5,221 nt of DNA, taken from NCBI GenBank assembly GCA_017643965.1, contig JAEPMM010000253.1:1-5221 (forward strand), read 5' to 3'. The stretch comes from Marinobacter sp. Lineage in GTDB: Bacteria; Pseudomonadota; Gammaproteobacteria; Pseudomonadales; Oleiphilaceae. The position numbers and the translations under genes were made by a program. Shown piece after piece: positions 1 through 5,221 of the stretch; position 1 is the first letter of the stretch; every line of letters begins with the position of its first letter. Under the pieces are notes generated by a model that made no database searches, was not told the DNA's origin, and worked only from the letters and a program-made list of their open reading frames with translations.

Positions 1-237
1 AGCCAGAGCGGATGGTCCCGCAGCCGGCTGAATCGCGTGCTCGACTCCCGCGAGCTGACCACGGTCTATCTCGAAAACCCGGTACCGGTGCACCTGGAAT
101 ACTGGACGGCGTGGGTGGACGACGCCGGCACCCTGCAATTGCGCGACGACATTTATGAACGCAACGGCGCGGTCACGGCCGCGCTGGAAACCTCACTGGA
201 CTACGATGGCCGGATTCATCAGGCCAGTGCCAACTGA
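1..237 (+). CDS. L,D-transpeptidase of the LdtD/YcbB type, C-terminal fragment
   Basis: The first 237 bases are one open frame (78 codons plus TGA) with no start, so this is the 3' end of a gene that begins before the window. The translated tail begins with a GWSRSRLN segment, followed by a strand-rich stretch (VPVHLEYWTAWVDDAGTLQL) and a closing RDDIYERNG. This resembles what follows the catalytic SHGC.R motif in E. coli YcbB (LdtD), where GW..KRI, IPVNLYYLTAFV and Y.TDIYNYD occur in the same order. These enzymes form 3-3 cross-links between peptidoglycan stem peptides in the periplasm. The catalytic cysteine, the peptidoglycan-binding domain and the signal sequence would all lie upstream, so activity cannot be judged here. 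An in-frame GTG at position 37 is internal and is not the start. The gene converges on cheV with only 18 bp between the stop codons. The family call comes from remembered sequence similarity. Confidence 0.78.
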   Translation, partial: SQSGWSRSRLNRVLDSRELTTVYLENPVPVHLEYWTAWVDDAGTLQLRDDIYERNGAVTAALETSLDYDGRIHQASAN

Positions 238-255
238 ACGGCTTTGTCGGCTACT

Positions 256-1137
256 TTAACGCGCTGCGCCCCGCAACATCGCCTGCATCAGTTCATTGGC
301 ATCGAATTTGGTCAGTGCCTCGTTGGCGCCGACCTGATTGGCATAGCTCAGGCTCATCTCACTGTTCAGTGAGGTGTGCAGGATGATGTAAGGCTGCTTG
401 AGGGCGGTGTTGTCGCGAATGGTGAATGCCAGCTCATAGCCGTCCAGTCCCGGCATCTCGATGTCGCTGACCAGTATGTCCACCGGACGCCCGCTGCTGT
501 CCGCTTCCAGCAACATCGTCAACGCGTTCTGTCCGTTGGTGGTCACTTCGTAGGAAATGCCCTTGCTGTCGAGGACGTCCGACAGCTGCTTGCGGGCCAC
601 CTGGGAATCGTCAACCAGCAGAATGCGCTGGGCTCGAAGGGTTTCGCTCTCTCTATCGGTCAACGCCGCGGCTTCGGCGTCCACGGCAGTGGGATAGACT
701 TTGGAAAGCAGCAGCTCCACGTCGAGCAGTTGAATCAACTCACCTTCGAGGTCAATCAATCCGGTCAGGAAGGCCTGATCGCCCAGCGCGGCCGGGGGCG
801 ACTTCACGTTTTTCCAGTCCGCTTCGATAATCCTGTTCACGCTGCGTACCACGAACCCGATCTCCTGGCGCTGGATATCGGTCACGATGATGGATGCTGA
901 TGTCAGCTCCTCCGCCGTCAGCGCCCGGCCACCCACGGCCGCGGCCATATCGATGACCGGCACCGCCGCCCCGCGGAACGACATGGTCCCCAGAACCGCA
1001 GCGTGGCTGTGTGGCAGTCGTGTCAGGCGCGCAAACGGAAGGATCTCGCGGATTTTCAGCGTGCCGATGGCGAACAGTCTCTGCCCGGTGAGGCTGAACA
1101 GCAGCAACTTCTGGGCGTGGGCGGTTTGTCTGGACAT
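256..1137 (-). CDS. cheV: Chemotaxis coupling protein CheV (CheW domain fused to a receiver domain)
   Basis: This 293-residue protein has the CheV architecture and usual length of about 300. Residues 8-148 form a CheW-like domain (LLLFSLTGQRLFAIGTLKIRE, then PVIDMAAAVGG and FVVRSVNRIIEA), which docks CheA and methyl-accepting receptors. Residues 171-290 form a receiver domain in which the key residues are intact: acidic pair D176-D177, phospho-acceptor D225 in VSDIEMPGLDGYEL, T255 in ILHTS and K277 in ALTKFD. The protein should therefore be phosphorylated by CheA and modulate receptor-kinase coupling in the cytoplasm during adaptation. An in-frame GTG 14 codons upstream (1177-1179) would give a longer protein. 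I chose the ATG at 1135-1137 because CheV proteins typically begin just before the CheW domain and a GAAGGA lies upstream, although its 12-nt spacing is long. No other chemotaxis gene is in view. It lies 78 bp downstream of mtgA on the same strand, so read-through is possible but not shown. The stop is TAA. Confidence 0.93.
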   Translation of the reverse strand: MSRQTAHAQKLLLFSLTGQRLFAIGTLKIREILPFARLTRLPHSHAAVLGTMSFRGAAVPVIDMAAAVGGRALTAEELTSASIIVTDIQRQEIGFVVRSVNRIIEADWKNVKSPPAALGDQAFLTGLIDLEGELIQLLDVELLLSKVYPTAVDAEAAALTDRESETLRAQRILLVDDSQVARKQLSDVLDSKGISYEVTTNGQNALTMLLEADSSGRPVDILVSDIEMPGLDGYELAFTIRDNTALKQPYIILHTSLNSEMSLSYANQVGANEALTKFDANELMQAMLRGAAR

Positions 1138-1149
1138 GTATGGTGCAAA

Positions 1150-1155
1150 TCCTTC
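1150..1155 (-). promoter_or_regulatory. Probable ribosome-binding site of cheV
   Basis: On the minus strand this reads GAAGGA, 12 nt before the ATG at 1137. The match to the anti-Shine-Dalgarno sequence is good but the spacing is longer than optimal. It lies inside the alternative GTG-started extension, which supports the ATG as the real start. Confidence 0.5.
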
Positions 1156-1215
1156 GGCAGCGTGGAACAACACAAACACTCTAGCAGAGCCGTCACGCGG
1201 AAGGGTATCAGTAAT

Positions 1216-1911
1216 CTACAGTCCGCGAATGTAACCCGGCCCGTTCAACTGCTGCATTTGCCGCTGAACCCAGGCAGCGCGCTCCCACACATAGGGTGAC
1301 GGATTGCCGGCACTGAGCACTTTCGGATTGGGCAACACAGCCGCCAACCGCGCCGCCTGGGAACGGGACAGATCACGGGCACTGACCCCGAAATAGGCCC
1401 GGCTGGCGGCCTCTACGCCGTAGATGCCGGGGCCGAATTCGGCGATGTTGAGGTACACCTCCAGTATGCGCTGTTTTGGCCAGAATGCCTCCAGCCCCAA
1501 CGCCAAACCCGCCTCCAGGGCTTTGCGGATAAAGCTCCGACCATTCCACAGGAACAGGTTCTTGGCGGTTTGCTGGGTGATGGTGCTGGCCCCACGCAGA
1601 CCTTCGCCGGCCTGATATTCGTCAAGCGCCTTGCGGATGGCGGCAAAATCCACCCCCCAATGCTCGGGGAAGCGCTGATCCTCACTGGCAACCACCGCCA
1701 GCGGCATCCACGGTGAAATCCGCGAATAGTCGATCCATTGATGATGTACCTTACCGTCCGTCTCGCCCAGACTGTGGGCCAGCATGAAGGCCGTGGTCGG
1801 CGGATTCAGGAACCTCAGCACCAGCAGTACGGTTACCAGCAGCATGGCGGTGCCCGCCAGGAGCCAGGCAGCGTGACGGATAAACCGACGGAATATGGAT
1901 TTCTTGGCCAA
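1216..1911 (-). CDS. mtgA: Monofunctional biosynthetic peptidoglycan transglycosylase MtgA
   Basis: MtgA is a GT51 glycosyltransferase that polymerises lipid II into glycan strands at the outer face of the inner membrane. Numbered from the TTG at 1909-1911 it has 231 residues, close to E. coli MtgA (about 242). A basic N-terminus (AKKSIFRRFIRH) precedes one membrane anchor at about 14-34. All the GT51 signatures are present: SEDQRFPEHWG with the catalytic Glu at 77, GASTITQQTAKNLFLW (108-122), KALEAGLALGLE (130-141), and QRILEVYLNIAEFGPGIYG (147-165) with the second Glu at 151. There is no transpeptidase domain, so it is monofunctional. The start is uncertain: a TTG at 1935 adds eight residues but has no clear ribosome-binding site, whereas the TTG at 1911 has GGGAG 7 nt upstream. 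No in-frame ATG lies in the N-terminal region before the anchor. cheV follows 78 bp downstream on the same strand. The stop is TAG. Confidence 0.95.
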   Translation of the reverse strand: MAKKSIFRRFIRHAAWLLAGTAMLLVTVLLVLRFLNPPTTAFMLAHSLGETDGKVHHQWIDYSRISPWMPLAVVASEDQRFPEHWGVDFAAIRKALDEYQAGEGLRGASTITQQTAKNLFLWNGRSFIRKALEAGLALGLEAFWPKQRILEVYLNIAEFGPGIYGVEAASRAYFGVSARDLSRSQAARLAAVLPNPKVLSAGNPSPYVWERAAWVQRQMQQLNGPGYIRGL

Positions 1912-1918
1912 ACGGGAA

Positions 1919-1923
1919 CTCCC
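1919..1923 (-). promoter_or_regulatory. Ribosome-binding site that selects the mtgA TTG start
   Basis: The minus strand reads GGGAG here, 7 nt before the TTG at 1911, a near-ideal spacing. The upstream TTG at 1935 has only an A/T-rich stretch with no purine-rich match before it. This site is the reason for choosing the shorter mtgA reading frame. Confidence 0.5.
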
Positions 1924-1953
1924 ACATGCCTGCAACTATGCTTAAGGGTGAAC

Positions 1954-1982
1954 AGTATGTCGTTAATTGCACCCCGTTTGAA
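1954..1982 (-). promoter_or_regulatory. Possible sigma-70 promoter of mtgA
   Basis: On the minus strand, TTCAAA (1982-1977) and CATACT (1959-1954) are separated by 17 bp. Each matches the -35 and -10 consensus at four of six positions. The implied transcript would begin about 35-40 nt before the TTG at 1911. The hexamers are weak, and such pairs arise by chance, so this is only a candidate. It is nevertheless the best-spaced pair I found in this divergent region. Confidence 0.28.
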
Positions 1983-2055
1983 TTACGGCTCCGTCAGGCA
2001 GCGTTCATTCATCGGTACCCGCATTGTCGGCGTATAGATCTACAGTATTCGCTTC

Positions 2056-2580
2056 GTGATCGGGACAACGGTAGAGCATCTGGAGTGCGATCAGGGCGTG
2101 CGCCTGTTACTGACGCCCAATCGCTCGCTGAGCTGGCAAGGCAACGTGCGGATCTGGCTGGCACTGTTTGTGGTGTCTCTGGTGATATCCATGGCTATGG
2201 CGATTGCCGGGGCCTGGGTCATTGTGCCGTTTGCCGGCCTGGAGCTGATGGCGTTGGCTGCCGGCATTTATGTCACGTCCCGCAACTGCCAGGTTCGCGA
2301 AGTACTGATGATTGGTCCCGGCGGCATCACCCTGGAAAAGGGGCGGGCCACGAAACACAGCGAGTGGCACTTCCCCGGCCAGTACACCCGGGTGCGAGTG
2401 CGCCTGCCCCGCCACCCCTTTGCACCATCCAAGCTGTTCCTCACGCACCGGGAGCAGTCGATCCCGCTCGGCCCGTTCCTGAACGTGGAGGACACCCAGA
2501 TTCTGTTGCGGATTCTGGAGGGAAAAGGCGTGACGCTGGATCGCCAGACACCGTCACCAAACGTGAGTTTCTGGTACTGA
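2056..2580 (+). CDS. DUF2244 family integral membrane protein
   Basis: The product has 174 residues and fits the DUF2244 pattern. An N-terminal LLLTPNRSLSW motif (17-27) is followed by two adjacent hydrophobic helices at about 33-53 and 55-75. A cytoplasmic beta-rich domain then carries VREVLMIGPGGITLEKGR and W..PG.YTRVRVRLPRHP, ending with IPLGPFLNVEDTQILLRILEG, which resembles a degenerate PH-like fold. No biochemical function is established for the family. The start is weakly supported. GTG at 2056 is the first start codon after the in-frame TAG at 2035 but has no Shine-Dalgarno sequence. The only near alternative, GTG at 2098, would begin right at the conserved motif and cut off the preceding EHLECDQG, so I keep 2056. 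The gene is divergent from mtgA (144 bp between chosen starts) and convergent with the small gene at 2599-2838 (18 bp apart), so it is probably monocistronic. Confidence 0.85.
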   Translation: MIGTTVEHLECDQGVRLLLTPNRSLSWQGNVRIWLALFVVSLVISMAMAIAGAWVIVPFAGLELMALAAGIYVTSRNCQVREVLMIGPGGITLEKGRATKHSEWHFPGQYTRVRVRLPRHPFAPSKLFLTHREQSIPLGPFLNVEDTQILLRILEGKGVTLDRQTPSPNVSFWY

Positions 2581-2598
2581 TGCCCGGCAACCTGACGG

Positions 2599-2838
2599 TC
2601 AGGGACTGGTGAGGATTGACTGCAGTTTCTGGGTGAGTTCAACCGCCTCACTGCCGAGTGCGGTGAGATAGCCACCGTCGTTCTGGGATATCAATCCTTT
2701 GTCATACAACCGCTGCGCCGCTTTCACCGACTCTTCGGATGCGGAGTGTTGATGCACCTTGATGCCTTCCAGCGCGGACGTGGAATGGAACAGGGCCAGC
2801 AGGTTCAGTTCAGCAAGATGATCAGGCGAAAAAGCCAT
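2599..2838 (-). CDS. TIGR02647-type small conserved protein
   Basis: This 79-residue protein resembles the TIGR02647 family of short gammaproteobacterial proteins of unknown role. These begin with M.F.P.L..EL..LALF, contain an EGIKVHQ-like segment, and end with AAQRLYDKGLI.Q.DGGYLT.LG.EA. All of these landmarks are here, at about residues 1-17, 24-30 and 40-66. No signal peptide or membrane segment is visible, so it should be cytoplasmic. The KGLI..NDGGYLT.LG stretch looks like the wing region of a small winged-helix fold, which would fit nucleic-acid binding, but that is inference. The ATG at 2838 is well supported by GAGGA 6 nt upstream. That ribosome-binding site lies within one arm of a perfect 10-bp inverted repeat (2842-2851 / 2882-2891). 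The gene follows the solute-binding protein gene by 105 bp on the same strand and converges on the DUF2244 gene. The stop is TGA. Confidence 0.85.
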   Translation of the reverse strand: MAFSPDHLAELNLLALFHSTSALEGIKVHQHSASEESVKAAQRLYDKGLISQNDGGYLTALGSEAVELTQKLQSILTSP

Positions 2839-2841
2839 GGA

Positions 2842-2891
2842 CGATCCTCGTTAGCATTGGGAGTTTCCCTTTAAGTTCTATACGAGGATCG
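2842..2891 (-). repeat. Perfect 10-bp inverted repeat over the ribosome-binding site of the small gene
   Basis: The arms CGATCCTCGT (2842-2851) and ACGAGGATCG (2882-2891) are perfect reverse complements separated by 30 bp. Inside the loop is a smaller repeat, GGGA-GTT-TCCC (2859-2869). Read on the minus strand, the start-proximal arm contains GAGGA (2849-2845), the ribosome-binding site of the gene at 2599-2838. If the transcript begins beyond 2891, the upstream arm could pair with this site and hide it. If transcription begins inside the loop, the arms would instead act as a DNA operator. A TATAGA hexamer on the minus strand at 2882-2877 is a possible but weak -10 element that favours the second reading. 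Confidence 0.6.
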
Positions 2892-2943
2892 CACTTTCTA
2901 CAACGTCTTTTCGCCCCTGAATGTCAGCCCGCAGGCGGTTGAC

Positions 2944-3732
2944 TCACTCCGCGGCCGGTGCAGCCTGACTGACCAGGCCGTCCAGCTCGCCGTCCCGGCG
3001 CGCAGCATCCAGTGCCGCCTGCAATTCTTCCACCACCGCAGGGTCGGTTTCCTTGCTGAACGCCAGGTACATGGGGGTCTCACGGAAGGTCAGCACCGGA
3101 ACCAGATCGGAGATCCCATGCTCATCCTGCGCGACCTGGGGCCCGACCAGACCGTCGGTCACCCACAGGTCCGCCTCGCCCAGCGTCAGACGGCGGGGGT
3201 TCACGTCACCGGACACGCTCATCACCACCTCAAAGCCCTCGCTGACCAGGTAGTCGGACATGACATCGCCCTTGTAACCGGCAATCCGGTATTCCCTGGC
3301 GTCTTCCAGAGACGACAGCGTGATCTCGGAGCCCGGGGCGGCAAACAGGGTCCACTTGATCGGGGCCAGCGGTCCCACCCACTGGAACTGGTCTTCCCGC
3401 TCATCGGTGCGGGCGGTGCAGAACAACCCGTGGTTTTCGCGACCCTGGACCCAGCTGTAAGCATAGCTCCAGTCACGCATCTTGATCACATAGTCGTAGT
3501 CGACTCTGGCCAGCATGGCTTTCACCATTTCGCTGCAGATACCGGTGATGTCCTCCTCATTGTGCGCAAATCCCTTGCCCGTTCTGGACTCGTTATACGG
3601 AGGGTAATTCTCGGTGAAAATGTAGAGCCGTTCGGAGGCGCTGGCACGGCCGGCCAGTATCAACAGGACGGCCAGGACACACAGCAGGGCGCTGCGGGTT
3701 CCGGTCATTAACGGTGTCATTGGGTGGGGCAT
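2944..3732 (-). CDS. Secreted family-3 solute-binding protein (transporter substrate-binding domain)
   Basis: The 262-residue product begins with a clear Sec signal peptide: polar N-terminus, hydrophobic core at 15-27 and an ASA cleavage motif at 30-32. The mature part starts near SERLYIFTENYPPYN, typical of SBP_bac_3 periplasmic binding proteins. TGICSEMVKAML (63-74), TARTDEREDQFQWVGPL (106-122; R112 aligns with the usual T.eR ligand-site arginine) and LGEADLWVTDG (184-194) fit the two-lobed fold. Cys66 and Cys105 could form a disulfide. The ligand cannot be predicted; polar amino acids are common in the family, but divergent members bind other compounds. The reading frame stays open 59 codons further upstream, but ATG at 3732 has AAGGGA 7 nt before it and begins directly ahead of the signal peptide, so it is the start. 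There is no lipobox. No permease or ATPase gene is adjacent, so it looks like an orphan. It is divergent from the GMC gene. The stop is TGA. Confidence 0.88.
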   Translation of the reverse strand: MPHPMTPLMTGTRSALLCVLAVLLILAGRASASERLYIFTENYPPYNESRTGKGFAHNEEDITGICSEMVKAMLARVDYDYVIKMRDWSYAYSWVQGRENHGLFCTARTDEREDQFQWVGPLAPIKWTLFAAPGSEITLSSLEDAREYRIAGYKGDVMSDYLVSEGFEVVMSVSGDVNPRRLTLGEADLWVTDGLVGPQVAQDEHGISDLVPVLTFRETPMYLAFSKETDPAVVEELQAALDAARRDGELDGLVSQAAPAAE

Positions 3733-3771
3733 TCTGTTATCCCTTTTGACGAAGCGGGTTTGTCTGTTATC
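3733..3771. repeat. Nine-bp direct repeat TCTGTTATC, two copies 30 bp apart
   Basis: TCTGTTATC occurs at 3733-3741 and again at 3763-3771, exactly 30 bp start to start, close to three helical turns. The first copy lies between the start codon and the ribosome-binding site of the solute-binding protein gene and touches that site. Equal helical phase is what a repressor binding two sites would need, but a 9-bp repeat this close may also be chance. Confidence 0.4.
3740..3745 (-). promoter_or_regulatory. Ribosome-binding site of the solute-binding protein gene
   Basis: The minus strand reads AAGGGA, 7 nt before the ATG at 3732. This decides the start against the longer open frame that reaches back to 3909, whose extra residues show no signal-peptide organisation. 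Confidence 0.65.
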
Positions 3772-3793
3772 GGATAGATGCATAAGTGATGCA

Positions 3794-3810
3794 CTGGCAT
3801 AAATTGCCAG
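3794..3810. repeat. Palindrome CTGGCA-N5-TGCCAG, candidate operator
   Basis: The 17-bp sequence CTGGCATAAATTGCCAG has perfect 6-bp arms around an A/T-rich 5-bp centre, the usual form of a site for a dimeric regulator. It lies 62 bp upstream of the solute-binding protein start and 217 bp upstream of the GMC start. Its TGGCATAA half (3795-3802) is repeated in inverted form as TTATGCCA at 3824-3831, and a shorter GCATAA occurs at 3780-3785. I do not recognise the regulator. Confidence 0.45.
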
Positions 3811-4026
3811 CGACTCTGATCGTTTATGCCACCCCGACATCATTACCTGATACGAACCGAATGTCAGTGACAAAACGTATCCGGACCCCAGTGAGGCCCC
3901 GGTTAACATTTACGCCGGGAATAGCGCTCAGTTCACACCGGGATTAAACCAACGCCTTGATGTAATGCGTGGCGTTTTCAGTTAAAACATCCGGTACTGC
4001 AGAACAAAAACAAACAGGTCGATCCT

Positions 4027-5221
4027 ATGACTGACAACACGCACATGGAATCGGAAACCTTCGATTTCATCATTGTGGGTGCCGGCACCGCTGGGTGTCT
4101 GCTGGCCAACCGTCTCAGTGCCAACCCGGAGAACCGGGTGCTGCTGGTTGAAGCCGGTGGCCGAGACAATTACCACTGGATCCATATTCCCGTGGGATAC
4201 CTGTACTGCATCGATAACCCCCGCACCGACTGGCGCTTCCGTACCGAGCCCTCAGCGGGACTGAACGGCCGCTCGCTGATCTATCCCCGCGGCAAGACCC
4301 TCGGGGGCTGCTCCAGCATCAACGGCATGCTCTACATCCGCGGCCAGCAACGAGACTACGACCACTGGGCCGAGGTGACCGGTGACGACGCCTGGCGCTG
4401 GGAACACTGCCTGCCGGATTTCAGGCGTCATGAAGATCACTACCGTCTGGACGACGACGGTGATGCCGACAGCCACCATGGGCAGTTTCATGGCCACGGC
4501 GGTGAATGGCGGGTGGAGCATCAGCGCCTGCACTGGCAGGTGCTGGAGGATTTCGCCGAGGCTGCGGTGCAGGCCGGCGTGCCGCGGACCCAGGATTTCA
4601 ATCGTGGCGATAACGAGGGCGTGGACTACTTCGAGGTCAATCAGCGGGCCGGATGGCGCTGGAACACCTCGAAAGCGTTTTTACGGCCGGCCGCCAAACG
4701 CCCCAACCTGACCGTTCGGCATTCCATTCAGGTGCTGGGGCTTGAGATGAACACCCACAGCGGTGACGCACCCCGCTGTACCGGCGTGCGGCTGTCGGCA
4801 CCGGATGCGGGAGAGATTGTGGTGCGAGCGAGCCGCGAGGTGATTCTGTCCGCGGGCGCCATCGGTTCACCCCAGTTGCTGCAGCTGTCCGGGCTTGGCC
4901 CTGCCGAATTGCTGAGCCGGCACGGGATTCCAGTGGTGGCCGACCTGCCCGGGGTGGGCGAAAACCTGCAGGATCACCTGCAGATCCGCTCGGTGTACAA
5001 GGTGCACGGTGCCAACACCCTCAACACCATGGCCAGTTCGCTGCTTGGTAAGGCCAGGATCGGTCTCGAGTATCTGCTCAAACGCTCCGGCCCCATGAGC
5101 ATGGCGCCCTCCCAGCTATGCATCTTTATCCGCAGTTCTCCGGAGTTTGACTACGCCAACATTCAATATCACGTGCAGCCCCGCAGTCTGGATGCCTTTG
5201 GCCCGCCCCTGCATGACTTCG
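4027..5221 (+). CDS. GMC family FAD-dependent oxidoreductase (choline/alcohol dehydrogenase-like), 3'-truncated
   Basis: The frame is open from ATG 4027 to the window edge: 398 codons of a protein usually about 530-560 long. The N-terminal FAD-binding fold is complete: FIIVGAGTAG with GxGxxG at 18-23, acidic E42 at the end of the second strand (VLLVEAGG) for the FAD ribose, GMC signature 1 (RGKTLGGCSSINGMLYIRG, 88-106) and GMC signature 2 (GAIGSPQLLQLSGLG, 277-291), then GVGENLQDH (309-317). The catalytic C-terminal His-His or His-Asn pair lies beyond the window. The family oxidises alcohols to aldehydes using FAD; relatives include BetA (choline) and AlkJ (medium-chain alcohols), and substrate cannot be told from this part. 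There is no signal peptide. The start has only a weak AGG 8 nt upstream; a second in-frame ATG at 4045 has no ribosome-binding site. The gene is divergent from the solute-binding protein gene. Confidence 0.93.
   Translation, partial: MTDNTHMESETFDFIIVGAGTAGCLLANRLSANPENRVLLVEAGGRDNYHWIHIPVGYLYCIDNPRTDWRFRTEPSAGLNGRSLIYPRGKTLGGCSSINGMLYIRGQQRDYDHWAEVTGDDAWRWEHCLPDFRRHEDHYRLDDDGDADSHHGQFHGHGGEWRVEHQRLHWQVLEDFAEAAVQAGVPRTQDFNRGDNEGVDYFEVNQRAGWRWNTSKAFLRPAAKRPNLTVRHSIQVLGLEMNTHSGDAPRCTGVRLSAPDAGEIVVRASREVILSAGAIGSPQLLQLSGLGPAELLSRHGIPVVADLPGVGENLQDHLQIRSVYKVHGANTLNTMASSLLGKARIGLEYLLKRSGPMSMAPSQLCIFIRSSPEFDYANIQYHVQPRSLDAFGPPLHDF

Larger units (their letters stand above)
3733..4026. other. Divergent intergenic region between the solute-binding protein and GMC genes
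   Basis: This 294-bp gap is the longest in the window and must hold the promoters of both flanking genes. The left half (3733-3831) carries the direct repeats and palindromes listed separately. The right half holds a small inverted repeat GTTTT-CAGTT-AAAAC (3974-3988) and an A-rich stretch (4002-4013) just before the GMC gene. I could not pick a convincing sigma-70 hexamer pair on either strand. The part from 3733 to 3909 is open in the solute-binding protein frame but does not look coding. Confidence 0.6.

Noticed and set aside
376..900. 174-codon open frame on the plus strand inside cheV
   Set aside because: It is antisense to a fully conserved CheV and its translation shows no recognisable domain; it is a shadow of GC-rich coding DNA.
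1140..1180. FliA (sigma-28) promoter in front of cheV, suggested by GCCGAAGG
   Set aside because: No TAAA-like -35 element lies at the required distance, and the sequence overlaps the ribosome-binding site, so the match is better explained by that.
2591..2603. Hairpin CCTGA-CGG-TCAGG as a terminator between the convergent genes at 2580 and 2599
   Set aside because: The stem is only 5 bp, overlaps the stop codon of the minus-strand gene, and has no T-tract on either side.
1926..2612. 228-codon plus-strand open frame overlapping the DUF2244 gene
   Set aside because: Its translation is low-complexity and rich in Arg, Gly and Pro, while the other frame at 2056-2580 encodes conserved DUF2244 motifs and two membrane helices.
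2921..2940. GC-rich short palindromes after the solute-binding protein gene as a terminator
   Set aside because: Stems are 3-4 bp and no run of U follows on the minus strand.
3795..3807. Sigma-54 promoter (TGGC...TTGC) within the palindrome
   Set aside because: The GG-to-GC distance is two bases too short for a -24/-12 element on either strand.
3733..3909. N-terminal extension of the solute-binding protein by 59 residues
   Set aside because: It would bury the signal peptide internally, and the ATG at 3732 has a good ribosome-binding site at 7 nt.
3974..3988. GTTTT-CAGTT-AAAAC inverted repeat upstream of the GMC gene as an operator
   Set aside because: The arms are only 5 bp and mostly A/T, so chance is a sufficient explanation; no BetI-like operator sequence was seen.

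Overview
The window looks like chromosomal DNA of a marine-type gammaproteobacterium. It is GC-rich by eye (not computed), and its gene set includes an MtgA transglycosylase, an LdtD/YcbB-type L,D-transpeptidase, CheV, a DUF2244 membrane protein, a TIGR02647-type small protein and a GMC flavoenzyme. The combination recalls Marinobacter and relatives, but that assignment is inference from remembered protein families; no search was run. I see no rRNA, tRNA, CRISPR array, insertion sequence or phage gene.

Layout. At 1-237 (+) is the C-terminal tail of an L,D-transpeptidase that begins outside the window. It converges on cheV (256-1137, -), a CheW-receiver fusion of chemotaxis. Upstream of cheV, on the same strand, is mtgA (1216-1911, -), a monofunctional peptidoglycan glycosyltransferase that appears to start at a TTG. 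A 144-bp divergent spacer separates mtgA from a DUF2244 two-helix membrane protein (2056-2580, +), which converges on a 79-residue TIGR02647-type protein (2599-2838, -). Further along on the minus strand is an orphan secreted family-3 solute-binding protein (2944-3732). A 294-bp divergent region, rich in short inverted and direct repeats, then leads to a GMC oxidoreductase (4027 to the window end, +), truncated on its 3' side. Every gene-free stretch is shorter than 300 bp.

How the genes relate. Two of them (L,D-transpeptidase and MtgA) act on peptidoglycan from the periplasmic side, one cross-linking stem peptides and the other polymerising glycan strands, but they are convergent and separated by cheV, so they are not an operon. 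CheV couples receptors to CheA and is tuned by phosphorylation. The solute-binding protein and the GMC enzyme are divergent and could share control from their common intergenic region; no transporter permease or ATPase is visible near the binding protein. The genes are individually recognisable housekeeping or metabolic types, and I do not see a convincing undescribed multi-gene system. The most notable non-coding signal is a perfect 10-bp inverted repeat (2842-2851 / 2882-2891) whose start-proximal arm contains the ribosome-binding site of the TIGR02647-type gene. Next is the repeat cluster at 3733-3831 in front of the solute-binding protein gene.
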